A stretch of DNA of 64,000 nt, from assembly GCF_002269385.1 (NCBI RefSeq), contig NZ_CP022957.1:739001-803000 (forward strand). The letters run 5' to 3'. The stretch comes from Maribacter cobaltidurans (GTDB lineage: Bacteria > Bacteroidota > Bacteroidia > Flavobacteriales > Flavobacteriaceae). Below, one piece after another: positions 18,917-27,494 of the stretch (position 1 is the stretch's first letter; every line of letters starts with the position of its first letter). The position numbers and the translations under genes were made by a program. A model generated the notes under the pieces. It saw only the letters and a list, made by a program, of their open reading frames with translations, was not told where the DNA came from and did no database searches.

Positions 18917-21214
18917 ATGTCCTCCCCTTTTAAAAGAAATATATCCCTCATCGGTGATATCAATTTTACTGGAATAGAGCTTACGGACTCAAAGAATTTT
19001 GCTGCAGGACTTCCTGCCATTAAAGTGGCACTACAACATACATTCAAGGAAATGGGTGCCTTGGAGGCCTTATCTACCTTGTCGCACATGAACCAAAAGA
19101 ATGGGTTCGACTGTGCGGGATGTGCTTGGCCCGATCCAGAAAAACCGTCCAAACTTGGGGAATATTGTGAAAACGGCGCCAAAGCGTTAGCGGAGGAAGC
19201 CACATACAAAAAAGTAGATGCCGATTTTTTCAAAAAATATAGCGTAGAAGAAATTTCTACGTGGTCCGATTTTAAGATAGGTAAGAGCGGAAGATTGACA
19301 CGTCCGATGCTATTAAAGGAAGGTTCATTGCATTATGAGCCCATTGAGTGGAACGAAGCGTTTTCCCTGATTGCCGAACAGCTTAAAACAATGGAATCTC
19401 CAGACGAAGCCATTTTTTATACTTCCGGCAGATCGAGCAACGAGGCAGCCTTCCTGTACGGACTATTCGTTAGAGCTTATGGCACCAATAACATGCCAGA
19501 CTGCTCAAACATGTGCCATGAAAGTAGCGGTGTCGCCCTATCAGAAACCTTGGGTATAGGAAAAGGGTCTGTAAAACTGGAGGATTTTGACGAGGCGGAG
19601 GTAATTATGGTCATCGGTCAAAACCCAGGCACCAACCATCCAAGGATGTTGTCCGCATTGGAAAAGTGTAAAAATAACGGCGGAAAAATAATAAGTATCA
19701 ACCCCTTGGAGGAAGCGGGGTTGATTCGGTTTAAAGACCCTCAATCCTTTTCTGGCATCACAAAAGGCACCTCCTTGACAGATATACATCTTCAGGTAAA
19801 AATAAATGAAGATGTGGCTTTGCTCAAACTGATTATGAAAAGGTTGATACAATTGGAAAAAACCGGTAAAAAGGTGTTGGACCATCAATTTATCAGCACT
19901 TATACTGATGGGTTCGAGGATTTCCAGAAAGACTTGGAACGGTATACGGAAAATGAACTTTTGGAACGTTGCGGCGTACGCCAGGAGGCCATAGACAAAA
20001 CTGTTGCCCTACTATCGGAAAAAAATAAAATTATTATTTGTTGGGCCATGGGCCTCACCCAGCACAAAAATGGAGTGGACAATATTAAGGAATGTGTTAA
20101 TTTATTACTGCTTAAGGGTAGTCTGGGGAAACCGGGTGCTGGTACTTGTCCGGTAAGAGGTCACAGCAATGTTCAAGGTGATCGCACTGTAGGTATAATG
20201 CACCATGTGTCCGAAGAACTGAACGAGACCATTAAAAGTGTCTTTGACTTTACTCCTCCCAACAAAGAAGGTATGGATACGGTAAAGGCGCTAGAGGCCA
20301 TGCATGAAGGAAGGGCAAAAGTATTTATGGGGCTCGGAGGCAATTTTGTTTCCGCCGTATCGGACACTAGGTATGCGGCAGAAGCCCTTCAAAATTGTTC
20401 CTTGACCGTGCAAATCAGTACCAAATTGAATCGAAGTCATTTAATCACGGGAAAAACAGCCTTGATTCTCCCAACTTTGGGTAGGTCAGAGAAGGATGAA
20501 AGTCATGGCAAAGACCGATTCCTGACCGTTGAAAATAGTATGGGCAAGGTACACCGTACCAAAGGAGTCCTTAAACCAAAATCGGAACATCTAAAAAGCG
20601 AACCAGAAATAATAGGAGGTATCGCCAACGCCTATTTTAAAAATGACCATCCTGTTTCCTGGAAAGAACTGGGTAATGATTATGACCTCATCAGACAAAA
20701 AATGTCCGAAACCCTAAAAGGTTTTGAATCGGTACAGAAAGCCTCCAAAGGAACCGGTTACTACTTGCCCAACAATGTTAGAAACCTGGATTTCAGCAAA
20801 CTGGAAAACGGCAAAGCTCAATTCAGCACTTGTAAATTGGCCGAACATAGCGTAAAACAAGATGAATTTATTTTGATGACCATTCGCTCCCATGATCAGT
20901 TCAATACAACTATATACGGACTCAACGACCGTTACAGGGGCATCAAAAACGAAAGGCGCGTACTTTTTATGAACCAAAGGGATATGGATACATTCAATTA
21001 CAAGACCTTAGATGTCGTAGACCTTGTAAGCAATTATGATAATATTGAACGGCGGGCCAAACGGTTTTTGATTATCCCCTATAACATTCCGCAGGGCAAT
21101 CTGGCGGCCTACTTTCCAGAAGCCAATATGATCGTTCCCCATAATCACTATGCCGAAAAAAGTAATACACCCATTAGCAAATCCATTATTGTTCATTTGG
21201 AAAGAGGTGCATAA
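18917..21214 (+). CDS. FdhF/YdeP family molybdopterin oxidoreductase
   Basis: Molybdopterin-guanine-dinucleotide enzyme of 765 aa, usual family length. It carries the YdeP-type N-terminal cysteine motif GFDCAGCAWPDP with another Cys in GEYCENGAKA, suggesting an Fe-S cluster, then the molybdopterin-binding core (SGRSSNEAAFLYGLFVRAYG, CHESSGVALSETLGIGKGSV, GQNPGTNHPRM, PVRGHSNVQGDRTVGI) and the C-terminal MoCo-dinucleotide domain (LMTIRSHDQFNTTIYGLNDRYRGI). No signal peptide is present, so it is cytoplasmic. The substrate is uncertain; E. coli YdeP is linked to acid resistance. No accessory fdhD gene is nearby. Confidence 0.9.
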   Translation: MSSPFKRNISLIGDINFTGIELTDSKNFAAGLPAIKVALQHTFKEMGALEALSTLSHMNQKNGFDCAGCAWPDPEKPSKLGEYCENGAKALAEEATYKKVDADFFKKYSVEEISTWSDFKIGKSGRLTRPMLLKEGSLHYEPIEWNEAFSLIAEQLKTMESPDEAIFYTSGRSSNEAAFLYGLFVRAYGTNNMPDCSNMCHESSGVALSETLGIGKGSVKLEDFDEAEVIMVIGQNPGTNHPRMLSALEKCKNNGGKIISINPLEEAGLIRFKDPQSFSGITKGTSLTDIHLQVKINEDVALLKLIMKRLIQLEKTGKKVLDHQFISTYTDGFEDFQKDLERYTENELLERCGVRQEAIDKTVALLSEKNKIIICWAMGLTQHKNGVDNIKECVNLLLLKGSLGKPGAGTCPVRGHSNVQGDRTVGIMHHVSEELNETIKSVFDFTPPNKEGMDTVKALEAMHEGRAKVFMGLGGNFVSAVSDTRYAAEALQNCSLTVQISTKLNRSHLITGKTALILPTLGRSEKDESHGKDRFLTVENSMGKVHRTKGVLKPKSEHLKSEPEIIGGIANAYFKNDHPVSWKELGNDYDLIRQKMSETLKGFESVQKASKGTGYYLPNNVRNLDFSKLENGKAQFSTCKLAEHSVKQDEFILMTIRSHDQFNTTIYGLNDRYRGIKNERRVLFMNQRDMDTFNYKTLDVVDLVSNYDNIERRAKRFLIIPYNIPQGNLAAYFPEANMIVPHNHYAEKSNTPISKSIIVHLERGA

Positions 21215-21291
21215 CCTAATTTCCTTCCCATGGTCCTACTCCCTTTCGTTTAATTGAACTAACTTTATGGAGACTTGCTTCATTCCATATT

Positions 21292-22683
21292 TTGTATTGC
21301 ATCGTAGACATAGAAACCACCGGAAACGGAATAAAGGGAAATCGCATCACCGAAATATCCATCTTTAAGTATGATGGACATGAGGTAGTAGATGAATTCA
21401 CCTCCCTGGTAAACCCTGAATGTGAAATACCTTATTTCATTACCGCCCTAACAGGCATAGATAGCGATATGGTGAGGAATGCTCCGAAGCTCGAGGAGAT
21501 AGCCTCCAAAATATTGGAAATTACCCGAGACACCATTTTTGTGGCACACAGTGTAAACTTTGATTATAACGTCATTAAAAATGAACTTCAGGGTATTGGA
21601 ATGGAATTTTCAAGAAAGAAGCTGTGTACGGTACGGTTATCCCGAAAATTAATTCCCGGTTACCATTCCTATAGCCTTGGAAAATTGTGTTCGGCCATTG
21701 GAATCCCCCTATCCGATAGACATCGTGCCCGCGGTGATGCCCATGCCACCATGCTCTTGTTCCACAAATTATTGAGAACCCAGGGTGCCGATAAAGTTTT
21801 TAAGGCCTTTCTTAATGCCAAATCACAGGAAGCGACCTTGCCCCCCTCCTTATCCAAAACGGAATTCGAAAAATTACCCTCTACACCGGGCATTTATTAT
21901 TTTAAGGATCAAAAAGGGCATATCATTTATGTGGGAAAGGCCATTAACATTAAAAAAAGGGTTTTAGGTCATTTCTATGATAAATCCACGAAGGAAATCT
22001 CATTATGTTCCGAAACGACATACTTGGACTTTGAGGAAACGGGAAGCGAATTAATAGCGCTTTTGTTGGAATCTGCCGAAATAAAGAGGCATTATCCAAA
22101 ATTCAATCGGGCGCAAAAACGCAAAGTGCAACAATATGCCATTTTTAGTTACGAGGACCTGAACGGGGTCATGCATTTGGCATACAACAGGTTGAACTTG
22201 GCCCCAAATCCCCTAATGATCTTGTATAGCACTACGGAATGCAGGGCTTTTCTGGAAGCTTTATGTGAAGATTTTGAGCTATGTCCAAAATATTGCCACC
22301 TACAGGACAATGTGGCCACTTGCTCACATTTTAGGATAAAAAATTGCATCGGAATTTGTTCGGATATCGTGCATTTGGAAAACTATAATGACAGGGTCAC
22401 CAAAGCCATCCATTCATTGAAAGAGACAAAATCCGATTACCTAATTAAACTGAAAGGTAGAAAACCCGAGGAGAATGGCTTCGTACTGGTTAGGGAAAGT
22501 CTTTACATGGGATATGGCTTTATACCCACAGACGTACCATTCGTTGTCCAAGATGATTTTGAAACCTACTTAAAACGCCAGAAAAACACCTTGGAAACCC
22601 AAAGAATCGTAGAATCCTACATTAGTAAAAACCCAAAAGGCATTATACCTTTCAGGGAAGAGCAGGCGTATGAATATGATTAG
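21292..22683 (+). CDS. DnaQ-like exonuclease fused to a GIY-YIG nuclease domain
   Basis: Fusion protein of 463 aa. Residues 1-165 are a DEDDh 3'-5' exonuclease like the polymerase III epsilon subunit, with DIETTGNG (exo I), HSVNFDYNVIKNE (exo II) and HRARGDAHATMLLFH (exo III). Residues about 195-275 are a GIY-YIG endonuclease domain as in UvrC and Cho (GIYYFKDQKGHIIYVGKAINIKKRVLGH). The C-terminal part has a cysteine cluster (CPKYCHLQDNVATCSHF..NCIGIC). The start is TTG at 21292, chosen because MYCIVDIETTG matches the usual family beginning; no ATG is in frame just upstream. A role in DNA repair is likely but not shown. Confidence 0.88.
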   Translation: MYCIVDIETTGNGIKGNRITEISIFKYDGHEVVDEFTSLVNPECEIPYFITALTGIDSDMVRNAPKLEEIASKILEITRDTIFVAHSVNFDYNVIKNELQGIGMEFSRKKLCTVRLSRKLIPGYHSYSLGKLCSAIGIPLSDRHRARGDAHATMLLFHKLLRTQGADKVFKAFLNAKSQEATLPPSLSKTEFEKLPSTPGIYYFKDQKGHIIYVGKAINIKKRVLGHFYDKSTKEISLCSETTYLDFEETGSELIALLLESAEIKRHYPKFNRAQKRKVQQYAIFSYEDLNGVMHLAYNRLNLAPNPLMILYSTTECRAFLEALCEDFELCPKYCHLQDNVATCSHFRIKNCIGICSDIVHLENYNDRVTKAIHSLKETKSDYLIKLKGRKPEENGFVLVRESLYMGYGFIPTDVPFVVQDDFETYLKRQKNTLETQRIVESYISKNPKGIIPFREEQAYEYD

Positions 22684-22775
22684 TCCTTCATTTTGTGATA
22701 CATCCGTATTACAAAATACAACCAGACCATGAAGATAAGTCCAACGATGATGGAATAACCAAGAACCAGCTCCAC
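22680..22775 (-). CDS. Micro membrane protein, 31 aa, translationally coupled
   Basis: A 31-residue frame from GTG at 22775 to TAA at 22680. The peptide (ELVLGYSIIVGLIFMVWLYF..RMYHKMKD) is one membrane helix with a basic tail, typical of a real micro-protein. Its GTG overlaps the TAG stop of the 60-aa membrane protein upstream (TAGTG), a strong sign of coupled translation. It also overlaps the last 4 bases of the exonuclease gene on the other strand. Confidence 0.55.
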   Translation of the reverse strand: MELVLGYSIIVGLIFMVWLYFVIRMYHKMKD

Positions 22776-22957
22776 TATTCCCTATATTTTAAATAGTTCA
22801 TAAAACCCAGAATGGTGGGAGCCCAAAAAGCAATGAAAATTGCCTCCAATTTATGTCCTTGTAAGAACATCACCTCGGACACAATGATAATGGAAAGAAC
22901 AACTAGGAGCATCACAAAATTGATAACTCCAATCCGCTTAATAAAACTTTTTAGCAT
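22775..22957 (-). CDS. Small membrane protein, 60 aa
   Basis: Two predicted membrane helices (about residues 12-31, INFVMLLVVLSIIIVSEVMF, and 38-52, EAIFIAFWAPTILGF) with a short loop and a charged C-terminus (NYLKYRE). The ATG at 22957 (MLKSFIKRIG) is preferred to the TTG six codons upstream because the positively charged N-terminus then precedes the first helix directly. It overlaps the following 31-aa gene by one base. Similar pairs of small membrane proteins accompany transporters in other Bacteroidota, but none lies next to this pair. Function unknown. Confidence 0.6.
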   Translation of the reverse strand: MLKSFIKRIGVINFVMLLVVLSIIIVSEVMFLQGHKLEAIFIAFWAPTILGFMNYLKYRE

Positions 22958-23068
22958 ACCTAAAGATAACAGCAATCAACAAGGGGCATCCTTTACAATA
23001 GTGGGAATACCTTGTTAAGTTACTTTTCTTTAAAAGTACAAAAATATGCGACGTATTGAGAAGCTAGG

Positions 23069-23200
23069 CTATGACTGCTTGCCCTTACCGCTATTCATAA
23101 GGCTGAGCATCACCAAAACAAGAGCTACCACCACTACTGCGAAAACTCCTATCATTACAATGCCATTGCTCCAATTCACTAAAGGTATTATGGTTTTCAT
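23069..23200 (-). CDS. Small membrane protein, 43 aa
   Basis: From ATG at 23200 to TAG at 23069. One strong membrane helix (GIVMIGVFAVVVVALVLVML) follows a short polar N-terminus (MKTIIPLVNWSN), and the tail is basic (NSGKGKQS). A purine-rich AAAAAGG stretch sits just before the ATG, unusual in this window where Shine-Dalgarno sequences are rare. It lies 111 bp upstream of the 60-aa membrane protein on the same strand, so all three may form one small operon. Confidence 0.5.
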   Translation of the reverse strand: MKTIIPLVNWSNGIVMIGVFAVVVVALVLVMLSLMNSGKGKQS

Positions 23201-23344
23201 ATCCTTTTTGATTTATTGTTATTTAACCTAAAAATTCTTGCACAGGGGCCTAATTACCCTTAAAAATGCATGGATAAAAATAAATCGGTGGAATAATACA
23301 TTTTATGATTTCTATCATATGTCCCAATTTTAAAAAAGGGACTT

Positions 23345-25072
23345 TTATCTAGTTCTTCTATTCTCATGGGCCACCCTAGTTCCTAAAGGGGATAATCGAT
23401 GGGCATTATCAAAATAGTCGACAGCCTCCTGGGTCCTGACAAACAAAAATTCCTTTTGAAGTTCTTTGATGATATTGGTAGTGAAAATGATATCGCGCAT
23501 AGGTCCGATAGCTCCTGCAATATAAAATTGCAGCCCCATTTCATGGATTTCATGAATCAGTTTTGAAAGAACGTCCGCTGCGGTAGCATCGATATAGGTA
23601 ATGGCTTCGGCATTGAGGATTACCGCCTTTAAATCTGGACCTTTACCCTTTATTTGCTTTAGCAACTCTCTTTTAAAGTAGGCGGAATTCCCAAAATAAA
23701 GTTGCGAGTCAAACCGAATAATCAAAAGATCTCTCCTGATGATCACCTCATCGTCAAAACGTTTTATGTTCTTATAATAGTCAGACCCCTTAACATTGCC
23801 CAATTCCGCAAAATGTGGCTTAGAGGTGCGATAGACCATTAAGAGAAGCGATAAGAGAACCCCAACTACAATGCCCTGGGTGATACCTATAAACAGGGTG
23901 ATTAAAAAAGTAAACATTAATACCACAAATTCATCCTTCCTATCCAACCAGAGATACTTGGCGTACGAAAAATCTATTAACCCAAAAACGGAGACCATAA
24001 TGATACTGGCCAATACCGTATTGGGGAGGTATTTAAATACGGGTGTTAAAAACAACAAGGTAAGGACCACAAGAATCACACTAAAGAATCCTGCCAAATT
24101 TGTTTGGGCCCCCGACTCATGATTTATGGCCGATCTCGAAAAACTGGCCGTTGATGCATATCCTTGAAAAAAGGAGCCTATTATATTGGAGGCCCCCAAG
24201 GCGATCAATTCCTGATTGGGATCTATGGTTTCCTCACCACTTTTCTCCTCCATCGCCTTCCCAATGGATATGGTCTCCAAGTACCCCACTAAGGCCAGGG
24301 CCATCCCCATGGGCCAAAGATTTTTGAAGTTTTGAAAGGTGATATCGGGAAAGGCAAAGGAAGGCAACCCCTTGGGAACTTCACCGACCAATTTCATGCC
24401 ATAGCCATCCAATCCAAAAAAATATACAGCAAAAATCCCAAATAAAACGACCAACAATACTGCCGGAAAACTTTTCTTCCACTTTTTAAAGCCAATAATA
24501 ATTAATATCCCCAAGACCCCCAGTCCCAAATCAAAGGGATTGGTTTGGGCTATATGTTGCCCAATCAGCATTATTATTTCATGAAAATGATTGCTATTGG
24601 GCATGTCTATTCCAAGTAAATGCTTTAGCTGGCTCACTATAATGATGAGGGCTGCCGCCGAAGTAAAACCACTAATTACCGGCTTGGACAAAAAATTGAC
24701 CAAAAAACCCATTCTAAACACCCCAAGTAACAATTGGGTAGCCCCGACAATAAAAATCAGTACTACCACCATGGCGATATAATCCGAAATACTGGATATG
24801 GCGAAAGTTCCCAGTGCTGCTGCCACCAATAAAGAATCCATAGCCACGGGACCCATGGCCACCTTTCTAGAAGTTCCAAGCAACACATAGGCCAAAACGG
24901 GAATCAAAGCGGTGTAAAGCCCATATACCGGAGGTAAGCCGGCAATCATGGCGTATGCCATAGCCTGTGGAACCAATACAATTCCCACAGTTAACCCCGC
25001 TATGAGGTCTTTTGAAAAATAGGCTTTCTTATAGGTAGACGCCCAATCCAAAAAGGGTAGAAAACGCTTCAC
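23345..25072 (-). CDS. SulP family anion transporter with STAS domain
   Basis: Inner membrane anion transporter of 575 aa, normal SulP length. The N-terminal part has the family signature (DLIAGLTVGIVLVPQAMAYAMIAGLPPVYGLY) and about 12-14 helices; the C-terminal 120 residues are a cytoplasmic STAS domain (RFDSQLYFGNSAYFKREL, VILNAEAITYIDATAADVLSKL). SulP members carry sulfate, bicarbonate or other anions; substrate is not decided by sequence alone. It is the last gene of a minus-strand run with a permease, an epimerase and a TfoX-like gene, 37 bp after the latter. Confidence 0.9.
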   Translation of the reverse strand: MKRFLPFLDWASTYKKAYFSKDLIAGLTVGIVLVPQAMAYAMIAGLPPVYGLYTALIPVLAYVLLGTSRKVAMGPVAMDSLLVAAALGTFAISSISDYIAMVVVLIFIVGATQLLLGVFRMGFLVNFLSKPVISGFTSAAALIIIVSQLKHLLGIDMPNSNHFHEIIMLIGQHIAQTNPFDLGLGVLGILIIIGFKKWKKSFPAVLLVVLFGIFAVYFFGLDGYGMKLVGEVPKGLPSFAFPDITFQNFKNLWPMGMALALVGYLETISIGKAMEEKSGEETIDPNQELIALGASNIIGSFFQGYASTASFSRSAINHESGAQTNLAGFFSVILVVLTLLFLTPVFKYLPNTVLASIIMVSVFGLIDFSYAKYLWLDRKDEFVVLMFTFLITLFIGITQGIVVGVLLSLLLMVYRTSKPHFAELGNVKGSDYYKNIKRFDDEVIIRRDLLIIRFDSQLYFGNSAYFKRELLKQIKGKGPDLKAVILNAEAITYIDATAADVLSKLIHEIHEMGLQFYIAGAIGPMRDIIFTTNIIKELQKEFLFVRTQEAVDYFDNAHRLSPLGTRVAHENRRTR

Positions 25073-25109
25073 ATTTCAAATGTAATCAATTAGAAGGCGT
25101 TTCTTAAAC

Positions 25110-25451
25110 TCAGGTCAGTAGCTTATTAAATTCCAAGGCCTTTTCTACCCAGAAATCCAGATCTTCCTCGGCATCAAAACCCTCAGGATAAATGAACAGA
25201 AAACCACGCATGGGTCTTCCGGTAAAATCCATCTTGCGGCTTCCCTCCTTCTCCAATAATTCCTCGTAATTCAGTTTGCCAACGCGAACCATGAGTCGGT
25301 CTTGTTGGGTAGACTTGTCCATATCAACACCAATACACATTTTACCGTTCACCATAAAAAGATAGCCCCCCATCATTTTCTTCTCCTCAAGAACTCCCGC
25401 TCCTTTTAAGCGATACCTTACCCGATCCACTACATATTCGCTGTAAGCCAT
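25110..25451 (-). CDS. TfoX/Sxy N-terminal domain protein
   Basis: Protein of 113 aa consisting only of the TfoX N-terminal domain: YVVDRVRYRLKGAGVLEEKKMMGGYLFMVNGKMCIGVD contains the typical KKMMGG-FM-NGKM signature, followed by DRLMVRVG and TGRPMRGFLFIYPEGF. In Gammaproteobacteria TfoX controls competence; single-domain Bacteroidota homologues have no known role. It starts 5 bp after the epimerase gene, within the same operon. Confidence 0.85.
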   Translation of the reverse strand: MAYSEYVVDRVRYRLKGAGVLEEKKMMGGYLFMVNGKMCIGVDMDKSTQQDRLMVRVGKLNYEELLEKEGSRKMDFTGRPMRGFLFIYPEGFDAEEDLDFWVEKALEFNKLLT

Positions 25452-25456
25452 ATTGT

Positions 25457-26248
25457 TTACTTTTTAGGCAATAACCATACTTTGAAAATTTCCGTTTTTT
25501 TCCCTTTTAGAACCTTGAAACCATTATCCAAATTGGACTGCTCCACAGCATAGGGATAAAAAGTTATGGGTTCTATACAGACCATATTGGAAACCTCGGT
25601 CCACAACATAAAGTGTTGAAAACCTTCTGTTTTAATGGTTAGGTGCAATTGATTTTCCAATGTAATCGAAGTTTGATTCGGAACCTGAAGTGCCCTGCTA
25701 CCTACGGCCCTAACTTCCGGAATGGTAATTTCCCGTTCTTGGGTGTAAATTATGGGATTCTCGGTGGTCAGATTGAAGGCAGGATGATAACCCAACATAT
25801 AGGGCATCCCTTCCCCGCCATTGATTTCAAAATCTATTTCCAGTCCGTTTTCATTTAAATGGAAGGATTTCAAGAACGTAAAATCGTAGGGCCAAGAGAG
25901 AAACTCTTCAGATGACTTTTCCGGGAATTTGGAATTTTTTATTCTAGTATCGGCTTGATATCGCTTTACAAAAACCGCCTTCGTTTCTGTAGCTTCCTCC
26001 AACTCATATTCCATTTCCCTAAGCAAACCGTGCTGGTCTTGAATAGCCATACCCTTTGGAGTCTTTACCCTAAAATCGGCCTTATTTGTTGGGCCAATGA
26101 TCGGGAACATCTCGGTATCGGAACTACGCCAACCCGGACTCCCTTTTTGATGAATCAGTTCATGACCATCTACTTGATAGCTTATTAATTCCCCTTGATC
26201 TATCTGTACTTCTTGATTTTTTAAGGAAAGTTTCGTCATATTATTCAT
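25457..26248 (-). CDS. Aldose 1-epimerase family protein
   Basis: Galactose-mutarotase-like beta-sandwich protein of 263 aa, likely cytoplasmic. Recognisable features are GELISYQVDGHELIHQKGSPGWRSS near the N-terminus, QDQHGLLREMEYEL with the conserved His, and YMLGYHPAFNLT with the second His. Family members interconvert anomers of hexoses or hexose phosphates. The first ATG (MNNMTKLSLKN) lies 4 bp after the permease stop; a start three codons later is equally possible. It is in an apparent operon with the permease and TfoX-like gene. Confidence 0.88.
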   Translation of the reverse strand: MNNMTKLSLKNQEVQIDQGELISYQVDGHELIHQKGSPGWRSSDTEMFPIIGPTNKADFRVKTPKGMAIQDQHGLLREMEYELEEATETKAVFVKRYQADTRIKNSKFPEKSSEEFLSWPYDFTFLKSFHLNENGLEIDFEINGGEGMPYMLGYHPAFNLTTENPIIYTQEREITIPEVRAVGSRALQVPNQTSITLENQLHLTIKTEGFQHFMLWTEVSNMVCIEPITFYPYAVEQSNLDNGFKVLKGKKTEIFKVWLLPKK

Positions 26249-26252
26249 TTTA

Positions 26253-27494
26253 TCAATCGAATCGAATTGCCTTGACCGGGGTAATTTTTGTAATGATATA
26301 AGAGGGAATCAAGAGCATCAAAAGACACAACAAAAGAACCCCAATATTCAAAATAACTATCGTCACTAAATTAATATGAACCGGTATGTATTCAATATAA
26401 TATTCCTCTGGATTGGGAAATTTAAACAGACGAAACTTATCCTGAAGAAAAATAAAACCAAGACCAATCAAATTTCCCCAAAACAGCCCGATACCGATAA
26501 GGTATGCGGCATTGTACAAAAAAACCTTACGAATGCTCCAATTGGTAGAGCCCAAAGCTTTAAGGATACCAATCATGGGCGTACGTTCCAAAATAAGAAC
26601 TAAAAGGGCGGTAATCATGTTGATACCACCTACAATGATCATGATACCAATGATTAGGGCTATATTAAAATCGAACAGACCTATCCATTCGAATATTTTA
26701 TAATACTTGTCCTTTAGGGTCTTGGTATCCAAGGTTGAGACTGTTTTACCAAAAATCTCATCGCTTTTAGCATCGATATCATCAAAACTATCCAAAAAGA
26801 CCTCAAAATTGCCCACCTCATCATCGGCCCATTTGTTCATTTGTTGGATATGGCGGATATCAATAAAAATATATCGATTATCTATCTCCTCAAAGCCGCT
26901 GTCATAAATACCCACAACATTGAACTTGCGTTGGTTTGGCATTTTATTAGCGTCATCATCCCGCAGAAAAAAGGTAAAGAAAGAATCTCCAACGCCTAGT
27001 TTTAAACGATTGGCGGTAATCTTAGAAATGAGCACATCAGAATTCAATTCACCGGAATAATCAGGGATGGAGCCTTCTACCAAAAACTCATGAATGGGCG
27101 TCCAGTAATAATCCGGACCCACACCTTTAGCAATGATACCTTCAAAAGTATCCTCCGTACGGATGATCCCCCCTTTTGTAGCCACTGCCTGAACGTGCAA
27201 AATACCATCAACATCCTTGAACCTGGGATAAAAATCCTGCTTTGTGGATACGGGTACCACGGAAACCTCCGAACGATTGTTGTCATAATTGGAAATCTGA
27301 ATATGGCCATTAAAGGCCGTCACCTTTTCCCTAATCTTATATTTTAAGCCAACTCCTGTGGCAATGGCTATCAACATCATAACAACACCAATTGAAATGG
27401 CGGCAATGGCTATTTTTATTATTGGTGCGGAAATACTAATTTTATGCTCCTTGCCCGTAATAAGCCGTTTGGCGATAAAATATTCTAAGTTCAA
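26253..27494 (-). CDS. FtsX-type ABC transporter permease (LolC/LolE-like)
   Basis: Inner membrane protein of 413 aa with four membrane helices: one at residues about 25-50 (IIKIAIAAISIGVVMMLIAIATGVGL) followed by a large periplasmic MacB-like domain, then three in the C-terminal third with the FtsX signature (ERTPMIGILKALGSTNWSIRKVFLYNAAYLI). LolC/E proteins release lipoproteins from the inner membrane; no LolD-like ATPase gene is adjacent, so it must work with one encoded elsewhere. The start is TTG at 27494; an upstream in-frame TAA excludes an earlier start. It abuts the divergent NamZ-like gene with no spacer. Confidence 0.87.
   Translation of the reverse strand: MNLEYFIAKRLITGKEHKISISAPIIKIAIAAISIGVVMMLIAIATGVGLKYKIREKVTAFNGHIQISNYDNNRSEVSVVPVSTKQDFYPRFKDVDGILHVQAVATKGGIIRTEDTFEGIIAKGVGPDYYWTPIHEFLVEGSIPDYSGELNSDVLISKITANRLKLGVGDSFFTFFLRDDDANKMPNQRKFNVVGIYDSGFEEIDNRYIFIDIRHIQQMNKWADDEVGNFEVFLDSFDDIDAKSDEIFGKTVSTLDTKTLKDKYYKIFEWIGLFDFNIALIIGIMIIVGGINMITALLVLILERTPMIGILKALGSTNWSIRKVFLYNAAYLIGIGLFWGNLIGLGFIFLQDKFRLFKFPNPEEYYIEYIPVHINLVTIVILNIGVLLLCLLMLLIPSYIITKITPVKAIRFD

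Noticed and set aside
23046..23231. 61-codon plus-strand frame with Thr-rich stretch
   Set aside because: It is the complement of the 43-aa membrane protein at 23069-23200, whose helix and tail are much more convincing.
23316..23340. GTCCC..GGGAC hairpin with TTTT after SulP
   Set aside because: The T tract faces the plus strand, where no gene precedes it, so it does not terminate the minus-strand SulP gene; the stem is only 5 bp.
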